A DNA stretch of 10,945 bases from Gammaproteobacteria bacterium (lineage in GTDB: Bacteria; Pseudomonadota; Gammaproteobacteria; Pseudomonadales; Azotimanducaceae), in NCBI GenBank assembly GCA_027295975.1, contig JAPUJX010000213.1, forward strand, positions 1 through 10,945, given 5' to 3'. The notes beneath the pieces were generated by a model that saw only the letters and a list, made by a program, of their open reading frames with translations, did no database searches and was not told the DNA's origin. A program made the translations under genes and the position numbers. Shown here piece after piece: positions 6,875 through 10,945 of this stretch (its first letter is position 1; each line of letters begins with the position of its first letter).

Positions 6875-6905
6875 CGCGCTCACTGGTTCTTGAAGAGGCG
6901 AGCAT

Positions 6906-7523
6906 TTGACCGTCATTGGTCTCACCGGGGGTATAGCCAGCGGAAAGTCGACCGCTGCCGAACACCTCGAGAAGCTGGGCGCATACGTCATCGATGCCGA
7001 TCTGCTGGGGCATCGGGTTTACGAGCCCGGCACGGTCGCATTTGCGGAGGTCGTCGACACCTTCGGACGCGATGTGGTGGGCGCCGACGGTAACATCGAT
7101 CGCAAAATTCTGGGTGGGAAGGTATTTGGCCAACCGCAGAACCTCGAAAAGCTCACGAACATCGTCTGGCCGGAAATCCGCCGCATGGCCGAAGCGGAAA
7201 TCGAGACCGTGCACGAGGCAGGCCCGGCGAGGGTAGTCGTACTCGAAGCCGCGGTGCTGTTCGAAGCGGGCTGGGAAGATATGGTTGAGGAAATCTGGGT
7301 CGTTTCGCTGGATCGTGACAGCGCTGCACGACGGGCGGGAGCGAGAGACGGGGTTGATGAGTCGGCGGTGCAAAAGCGCCTGGACGCACAAATGACCAAC
7401 GAGGAAAGAGTTACACGGGCGGACGTAGTCATCGACAACTCGGGTAGCGAAGCAGACCTGCTGGCGCAACTGGATGTTCGGTGGCGGCACATCAATTGCC
7501 TGACACCCGAGGAGGTATCTTGA
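6906..7523 (+). CDS. coaE: Dephospho-CoA kinase
   Basis: A 205-residue P-loop kinase catalysing the last step of coenzyme A synthesis, ATP-dependent phosphorylation of the 3'-hydroxyl of dephospho-CoA, in the cytoplasm. The Walker A motif GGIASGKS spans 8-15 (Lys14), followed by the CoaE signature VIDADLLGHRVY (28-39). The AAVLFEAGW block (115-123) and the C-terminal QMTNEERVTRADVVIDNSG (162-180) are also characteristic. The start must be the TTG at 6906-6908: an in-frame TGA lies at 6891-6893, no ATG or GTG occurs before the P-loop, and GAGG (6895-6898) is 7 nt upstream. It leads an operon: its TGA overlaps the TTG of the PHP gene by four bases (TTGA). In many gammaproteobacteria coaE sits beside pilD and yacG; here it precedes acyl-CoA-type genes instead. 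Confidence 0.95.
   Translation: MTVIGLTGGIASGKSTAAEHLEKLGAYVIDADLLGHRVYEPGTVAFAEVVDTFGRDVVGADGNIDRKILGGKVFGQPQNLEKLTNIVWPEIRRMAEAEIETVHEAGPARVVVLEAAVLFEAGWEDMVEEIWVVSLDRDSAARRAGARDGVDESAVQKRLDAQMTNEERVTRADVVIDNSGSEADLLAQLDVRWRHINCLTPEEVS
7509..7515 (+). promoter_or_regulatory. Ribosome binding site GAGGAGG for the PHP gene
   Basis: A strong Shine-Dalgarno inside the end of coaE, 4 nt before the TTG at 7520-7522. It favours this start over the GTG at 7481, which has no comparable site. Confidence 0.6.
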
Positions 7524-8149
7524 TTCTCGATCTGCACACCCACTCGATCAAATCCGATGACGGTCGCGCCAAGGTGCAGAATTACTGCCAGTGGATACGT
7601 GCCCGAGAAATCCCCATCGACGGTTTCGTGCTCACCGAACACCGTCAATACGATGCCACTTCCGACTACTCGAGCCTGGCCAGCGAATTTGGCCTGTGCA
7701 TTCTCAAAGGCAGCGAGGTCGAAACCGAATACGGACACGTTCTGGTTTTCGGCGTTACCGACGCGCTGCTGGCCACCTTCGACTTCAGCGATATCCGACT
7801 TCCTTTACAACGCGTGGTAGAGGCTTGTGCCGCCCATGGGGCCATTCCGGTACCCTGCCACCCGGGGCGCAAACGCGTCGGCATGCAGGCCCATGTCGGT
7901 GAGTTCGGGGTACCCGAAGGGGTCAGAATCGTTGAAATTTACAACGGCGGCAGCCGTGCGCGGGAAGACGAAATCGCCCAGACCATGGCCGACGACCTCG
8001 GTTACCTCGGCATCGGTGGAAGTGATGCCCATATCGTCAGCCACATCGGCCGCTGCGCCACCCGCTTCCCGGCAACAATCAGCAACACCCCGGAACTGGT
8101 GGAGGCACTGCGGGCCGAGGACTTCGAAGCACTCACATTCAAGACCTGA
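7520..8149 (+). CDS. PHP domain metal-dependent phosphoesterase
   Basis: A 209-residue PHP-domain protein. Metal-binding motifs are in the expected order: DLHTHS (4-9; His6, His8), TEH (His41), GSEVET (Glu66), His73, CHPGR (His114) and GSDAH (Asp169, His171). This fits a trinuclear metal-dependent phosphoesterase; family members hydrolyse nucleotide, RNA or sugar phosphates, and the substrate here is unknown. The TTG at 7520 is chosen because PHP proteins start just before DLHxH and because of the strong site at 7509-7515; a GTG at 7481 would add 13 residues without family similarity. The start overlaps the coaE stop as TTGA, so translation is coupled. The stop is followed after 12 nt by the next gene in the same reading frame. 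The coaE-PHP-MaoC order suggests co-expression, but I know of no biochemical link. Confidence 0.9.
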   Translation: MILDLHTHSIKSDDGRAKVQNYCQWIRAREIPIDGFVLTEHRQYDATSDYSSLASEFGLCILKGSEVETEYGHVLVFGVTDALLATFDFSDIRLPLQRVVEACAAHGAIPVPCHPGRKRVGMQAHVGEFGVPEGVRIVEIYNGGSRAREDEIAQTMADDLGYLGIGGSDAHIVSHIGRCATRFPATISNTPELVEALRAEDFEALTFKT

Positions 8150-8161
8150 CGGAAAGCCAAA

Positions 8162-8602
8162 TTGGATATAGAAGCACTGAAAGAAGAGTTCCTGAACAAA
8201 GATTTCGACGAGCAGTCTTTCGATGTCGACGCTGACGATATCGTCAATTTTGCTCTTGCCTGCGGTGAAATAGCGCCGCGTTATACCGATCCTTCCCACC
8301 CGGATTTCCAGGCTCCTCCTACGTTTGCCTCCAGCTTTCACGCAGGCCGCAGAATGCCGGAGGGGTTTCCCAAAATTCCCGGCCTCGGCATGGACGGTGG
8401 TAAAGCCTCCTCCCTCAAACACCCCATCCGTCCCGGCGTGCGGTTAGTGGGACGTACTCACCTGCACGACATCTACACTAAAACCGGACGTTCAGGGCCC
8501 ATGACCTTTCTCGTCATGCGCATGGAAATTTACGATCCAGACGGTGTACAACTCGCAACAGCCGATACCAGCGTGGTGATTCGGGAGCGGCCAGGCAAAT
8601 GA
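8162..8602 (+). CDS. MaoC-type N-terminal (FAS1-like dehydratase) hotdog protein
   Basis: A 146-residue single-hotdog protein resembling the MaoC_dehydrat_N family, whose members (HadA/HadC, ChsH2 N-terminus) are usually the non-catalytic half of an (R)-enoyl-CoA/ACP hydratase heterodimer. The segment FALACGEIAPRYTDP (30-44) aligns with the R-hydratase motif (SGDxNPxHxDP), but the catalytic Asp and His positions are Glu36 and Tyr41. The start must be the TTG at 8162-8164: the only upstream in-frame codons lead to the TGA of the PHP gene 12 nt away, and no ATG, GTG or other TTG follows for more than 30 codons. GGAAAG upstream is a modest ribosome binding site. Its stop overlaps the next ATG as ATGA, so the two hotdog proteins are made together and probably form a heterodimer. 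Confidence 0.85.
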   Translation: MDIEALKEEFLNKDFDEQSFDVDADDIVNFALACGEIAPRYTDPSHPDFQAPPTFASSFHAGRRMPEGFPKIPGLGMDGGKASSLKHPIRPGVRLVGRTHLHDIYTKTGRSGPMTFLVMRMEIYDPDGVQLATADTSVVIRERPGK

Positions 8603-9021
8603 CCATCAACCGGATAAGCGATGTGGAATTCGGCGAAGAACTCCCCGTTTTCACCCCCGACACCAGCCTCGACAACGTCCGCCGTTTCGCCACCGCCGCC
8701 GGTTGGGCGGGGCCGAGATTCACCGACCATGAGGCTGCACGCGCGGAAGGTCTCCCCGGGGCGCTGGTGCCGGGAATCATGAGTCAGGGGTTTCTCGCCG
8801 CCATGATCCACCGATGGGCCCCGGAGGCTCAGATCAAAAACGTCGACACGGTATTTCGGGCTCCGGTGATCGTCGATCAACCTTATACCATCAGCGGCGT
8901 GGTCACCGACATCGACGAGGAAGCCGGAAACGTGGAGATCGATCTTACCGTCAACAACGAGGCCGGAGAGACACGAGTATTCGGAACCGCGACGGTTCGT
9001 ATTTCCAACCCATCTTCATGA
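8599..9021 (+). CDS. MaoC family hotdog protein, partner of the preceding gene
   Basis: A 140-residue MaoC-like hotdog protein. In characterised pairs (HadB, ChsH1) this subunit carries the Asp/His dyad that hydrates enoyl thioesters. Here the corresponding segment AAGWAGPRFTDHEAA (33-47) has Trp36 for Asp and Phe41 for His, while the flanking Gly, Pro and Asp are kept; the following LVPGIMSQGF (56-65) matches the acyl-binding helix region. The later strands (80-135) complete the hotdog. The protein is probably an acyl-CoA binding partner or an enzyme with a shifted active site rather than a standard hydratase. It starts by a four-base ATGA overlap with the preceding gene and ends the coaE operon, 17 bp from the convergent DUF35 gene. 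A CoA rather than ACP substrate is inferred from the neighbours, not visible in the protein. Confidence 0.85.
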   Translation: MTINRISDVEFGEELPVFTPDTSLDNVRRFATAAGWAGPRFTDHEAARAEGLPGALVPGIMSQGFLAAMIHRWAPEAQIKNVDTVFRAPVIVDQPYTISGVVTDIDEEAGNVEIDLTVNNEAGETRVFGTATVRISNPSS

Positions 9022-9022
9022 C

Positions 9023-9038
9023 TCACCCGTTCGGGTGA
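9023..9038. terminator. Hairpin filling the gap between convergent genes
   Basis: TCACCC (9023-9028) and GGGTGA (9033-9038) form a perfect 6-bp stem with a GTTC loop. It occupies almost exactly the 17-bp gap between the MaoC stop (9019-9021) and the DUF35 stop (9039-9041). No T-run follows on either strand, so a role as a two-way terminator is inferred from position and symmetry only. Confidence 0.4.
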
Positions 9039-9449
9039 TCAAGCCGGGGTAAAAAGCGGCACCGCCAGTTCGTCGTGTGACTCCCATGTGACTTGCACCC
9101 GCTGGCCGATCTCGAGACTGCCGGGGTCGTCAACGCCGACAATCTCGGAAAGCAGGCGAGGACCTTCGTCGAGATCGATCCACGCTACCGCATAAGGCAC
9201 TCGTTGGCGAAAGAACGGGTGGTAACTCTGCCGCACTATGCTGTAGCTGTATATCGTGCCGCTACCCGAGGCGGTGTGCCACCGCAGCGAGTTGCCGAGA
9301 CAGTTGGTACAGTGTCTGCGCGGGTAGAAGATCAAGGTGTCGCAATCGTCGCAACGCTGAAAGGTGAGTTCCTCGTTCCTGGTTGCGGCCCAGAAAGCTT
9401 TCGTATCGAGTTCATGGATATTCGGCAACGGTCTGCGTGGGTCGGCCAT
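9039..9449 (-). CDS. DUF35 (Zn-ribbon plus OB-fold) acyl-CoA-associated protein
   Basis: A 136-residue protein of the DUF35 / OB-fold nucleic-acid-binding-like family. A rubredoxin-like zinc ribbon is formed by Cys33, Cys36, Cys47 and Cys50, followed by an OB-fold (about 55-132). These proteins bind thiolase-fold enzymes: BbsA with BbsB in anaerobic toluene breakdown, the ChsH2 C-terminal domain with Ltp2 in steroid side-chain cleavage, and the archaeal acetyl-CoA C-acetyltransferase/HMG-CoA synthase complex. The neighbour fits: the thiolase-fold gene ends 3 bp upstream, so the pair is one transcript and GGAG for this start lies inside the end of the thiolase gene. It most likely shapes the active site or substrate channel of that partner. 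The ATG at 9447-9449 gives the usual family length and N-terminus. Confidence 0.92.
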   Translation of the reverse strand: MADPRRPLPNIHELDTKAFWAATRNEELTFQRCDDCDTLIFYPRRHCTNCLGNSLRWHTASGSGTIYSYSIVRQSYHPFFRQRVPYAVAWIDLDEGPRLLSEIVGVDDPGSLEIGQRVQVTWESHDELAVPLFTPA

Positions 9450-9452
9450 GAT

Positions 9453-10646
9453 CTAATCTCCAGCCAAAATGACAGTACCGGCACAATGGCGGCTGCCGAG
9501 CATACCGCCGTTCCCGTGGGCGAGGGCAAGTTTCGCCCCCGCTACCTGGGAGCATGACTCACCTCGCAGTTGTCGGGTTGCCTCGATCAACAGAAATATT
9601 CCGCGCATCCCGGGATGATTTGAGGACAAGCCGCCACCGTCCGTGTTCAAGGCGGGTCCGTCGTCCGGACGGTCAAATCGGAGTCGGCCTCCCTCCACCC
9701 AGGCACCCCCCTCCCCTTTGCCACAGAACCCCACATCTTCGAGGATCGTCAATACCGTGATGCTGAACGAATCGTAGATCATGGCGATGTCCATCTCCGC
9801 CGGGGAGACACCTGCTTCCGCGAAGGCGGCAGGGGCCGATTGGGCCGCGGCGCTGGTGGTGATGTCGCCGCGATTTTCCGGGTATTTGCTGGCCTCGCCG
9901 CAGCCGAGGATCCACACAGGTGTTTTACGGCAATTTGTTGCTACTTCCGGCGCCGCGATCACCACGGCCCCTCCCCCATCGGAGATCATGCAGCACTCGA
10001 GAAGATGAAGGGGATCGGCGATCATTCTCGAGCTGACCACATCGTTTACGGTGGTCTCGCGAATATCGAGAAACTCGAGATCCTCCATTGCCTTGATGGC
10101 TTCGGGATTACGCATCGCGTGCATGCGTGTCGCCACGGATATCTCGGCGAGTTGTTCGCTTGTCGTACCGTATTCATACATATGCCGATGGGCCGCCATC
10201 GCGTAGTTGGCAACCAGCGTCACGCCGGCAAAAGATTCCATATTGTCCGCGGGATGTGTACCGCCCCCCCGACCGCCCACACCAATGGCCATGGCGTTAC
10301 TGTGTGCGGTGGAGCCGTAGGTGAGTAATGCAACGCGAGCTTTACCCGCGGAGATAGCCTGTTTTGCATGTGCGGCATGCAACTCGTACGAGCTACCGCC
10401 AACGTTGGTGGTGTCGATGATGTTGGGTTTCAATCCGAAATACTCGGAGATGGTCAAACCACTCATGCCGCCGCCGTCACCGGCATCGTAAATGGCGTCT
10501 ACATCTCCCCAGCTCAATCCCGCGTCGGCAAGCGCGCGCGCCGCGCTCTCGGCCTTGATCTGTAGCGGGCTGAGGGCACCCTCGACGTCCCGCGAGGCAA
10601 ATTCATGAATACCGACGATAGCCGCATCTCGACTCTGACCCGCCAT
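9453..10646 (-). CDS. Thiolase-fold protein lacking the catalytic Cys (Ltp2/SCP-x thiolase-like)
   Basis: A 397-residue thiolase-superfamily protein of the lipid-transfer/SCP-x type. The nucleophile region reads TTNVGGSSYELH (79-90): no Cys is present, and Gly84/Ser85 occupy its place. The C-terminal Cys-GGG loop is HGNGG (377-381), so the second thiolase Cys is also replaced, by His377. Retained are IYDSF (290-294), NTDGGGLSSNHPG (334-346) with His344, and the overall length. Standard thiolysis or Claisen condensation is therefore unlikely. The closest known model is the retro-aldolase Ltp2, which lacks the Cys and uses tyrosines; Tyr291 may match one of these. Start at ATG 10644-10646 with GGGGAG about 6 nt upstream. 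It forms a two-gene unit with the DUF35 gene 3 bp downstream. The alternative is a non-enzymatic or still undescribed acyl-CoA enzyme. Confidence 0.9.
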   Translation of the reverse strand: MAGQSRDAAIVGIHEFASRDVEGALSPLQIKAESAARALADAGLSWGDVDAIYDAGDGGGMSGLTISEYFGLKPNIIDTTNVGGSSYELHAAHAKQAISAGKARVALLTYGSTAHSNAMAIGVGGRGGGTHPADNMESFAGVTLVANYAMAAHRHMYEYGTTSEQLAEISVATRMHAMRNPEAIKAMEDLEFLDIRETTVNDVVSSRMIADPLHLLECCMISDGGGAVVIAAPEVATNCRKTPVWILGCGEASKYPENRGDITTSAAAQSAPAAFAEAGVSPAEMDIAMIYDSFSITVLTILEDVGFCGKGEGGAWVEGGRLRFDRPDDGPALNTDGGGLSSNHPGMRGIFLLIEATRQLRGESCSQVAGAKLALAHGNGGMLGSRHCAGTVILAGD

Positions 10647-10702
10647 ACCATTCTCCCCTAATCAGTCAGTTGACCCTTACATCCCAAGAGTTTGCGGTCC
10701 AG

Positions 10703-10717
10703 CGGGCTGTTTGCCCG
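10703..10717. other. Small hairpin in the gap upstream of the thiolase-fold gene
   Basis: CGGGC (10703-10707) and GCCCG (10713-10717) pair around TGTTT. It lies in the 92-bp gap between the thiolase-fold start and the thioesterase-like remnant. No T-run follows on the minus strand, so a terminator is not supported. Confidence 0.25.
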
Positions 10718-10738
10718 GCGTTCCGGCGCAGGTAGATG

Positions 10739-10891
10739 TTACCCGCGTAGCGCAACCGCATAACCGCTGACGAACTCCGGCGGCTGCCTGGCTGGTTTTC
10801 CGGAACTCAGATTGAGACACACGAAATCCACGTGGCCACGCATCACCGTCGCTACCCTTTCTAGCCCACGTATTACCTTCTCACAAGCCAG
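10739..10891 (-). pseudogene. C-terminal remnant of a hotdog acyl-CoA thioesterase-like protein
   Basis: The minus strand encodes 50 residues between an in-frame TAG (10892-10894) and a TAA (10739-10741). The core, from MRGHVDFVCLN to GKPARQPPEF, looks like the last strand and tail of YbgC/4HBT-type thioesterases (Val-Cys-x-x, then GKP and a Pro-rich turn). There is no credible start with a ribosome binding site, and 50 residues are far below the family length of about 130. A second frame is open further right (about 10878-10944) and then stops near 10878, so a frameshift at 10876-10894 could have split one gene; replacement of the 5' part by the repeats next to it is the alternative. The rest of the gene is beyond the window. 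It would have been co-oriented with the thiolase-fold and DUF35 genes and suits an acyl-CoA cluster. The family call rests on one short segment. Confidence 0.45.
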
Positions 10892-10919
10892 CTAAAATGC
10901 CACAGCTAGCGGTTTTAGC
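10891..10919. repeat. Inverted repeat GCTAAAA/TTTTAGC
   Basis: GCTAAAA (10891-10897) and TTTTAGC (10913-10919) are perfect inverted 7-mers. On the minus strand the interior CCGC and GTGG can also pair with one G-U, leaving a TAGCT loop. One arm contains the in-frame TAG that ends the thioesterase-like frame. Confidence 0.55.
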
Positions 10920-10945
10920 ATTCTCAAGCATTCTCATGCTTTCTC
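10917..10945. repeat. 10-bp direct repeat AGCATTCTCA at the window edge
   Basis: AGCATTCTCA occurs at 10917-10926 and again at 10927-10936, followed by a degenerate third copy (TGCTTTCTC) cut by the window end. A 10-bp duplication changes the reading frame of any gene it lies in. Confidence 0.6.

Noticed and set aside
9093..9557. 154-codon plus-strand open frame
   Set aside because: Antisense to the DUF35 gene and the end of the thiolase-fold gene, with no domain features.

Overview
The window reads as ordinary chromosome of a GC-rich Gram-negative bacterium. A proteobacterium, perhaps a gammaproteobacterium, is likely: there is a lipoprotein-type signal peptide, an exported S9 peptidase, a putidaredoxin-type ferredoxin, and short operons with coupled starts. 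The species cannot be named from sequence alone. I see no rRNA, tRNA, CRISPR array, phage gene or complete insertion sequence.

Left third (1-3788), all minus strand: a DUF2807 envelope protein cut by the left edge, a cytoplasmic cyclophilin-type prolyl isomerase 20 bp upstream of it, an orphan 91-residue exported protein, and an exported S9 serine peptidase with a complete catalytic triad. A 284-bp gap between the last two holds an AT-rich stretch, a small hairpin and part of a 10-bp-period CAAC repeat.

Middle (3954-6803): divergent from the peptidase is a tight plus-strand operon of amidohydrolase, VOC/glyoxalase-fold protein and aldo/keto reductase. It meets a minus-strand [2Fe-2S] ferredoxin tail to tail. 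This looks like part of a catabolic route for an unidentified small organic compound.

Right third (6906-10945): a plus-strand operon of coaE, a PHP phosphoesterase and two single-hotdog MaoC-type proteins. It converges on a minus-strand pair, a DUF35 protein and a Cys-less thiolase-fold protein. At the right edge is a broken thioesterase-like C-terminus beside short repeats. Most of these genes deal with CoA or acyl-CoA. The combination of MaoC heteropair, DUF35 protein and thiolase-fold protein recalls the hydratase/aldolase machinery for side-chain removal from steroids (ChsH1-ChsH2 and Ltp2). Here the parts are on separate genes, and the canonical catalytic residues are replaced in both hotdogs and in the thiolase. 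This is the most unusual feature of the window.

Start codons are also unusual: coaE and the first MaoC gene can only start at TTG, the PHP gene very probably does, and the DUF2807 gene probably starts at GTG.
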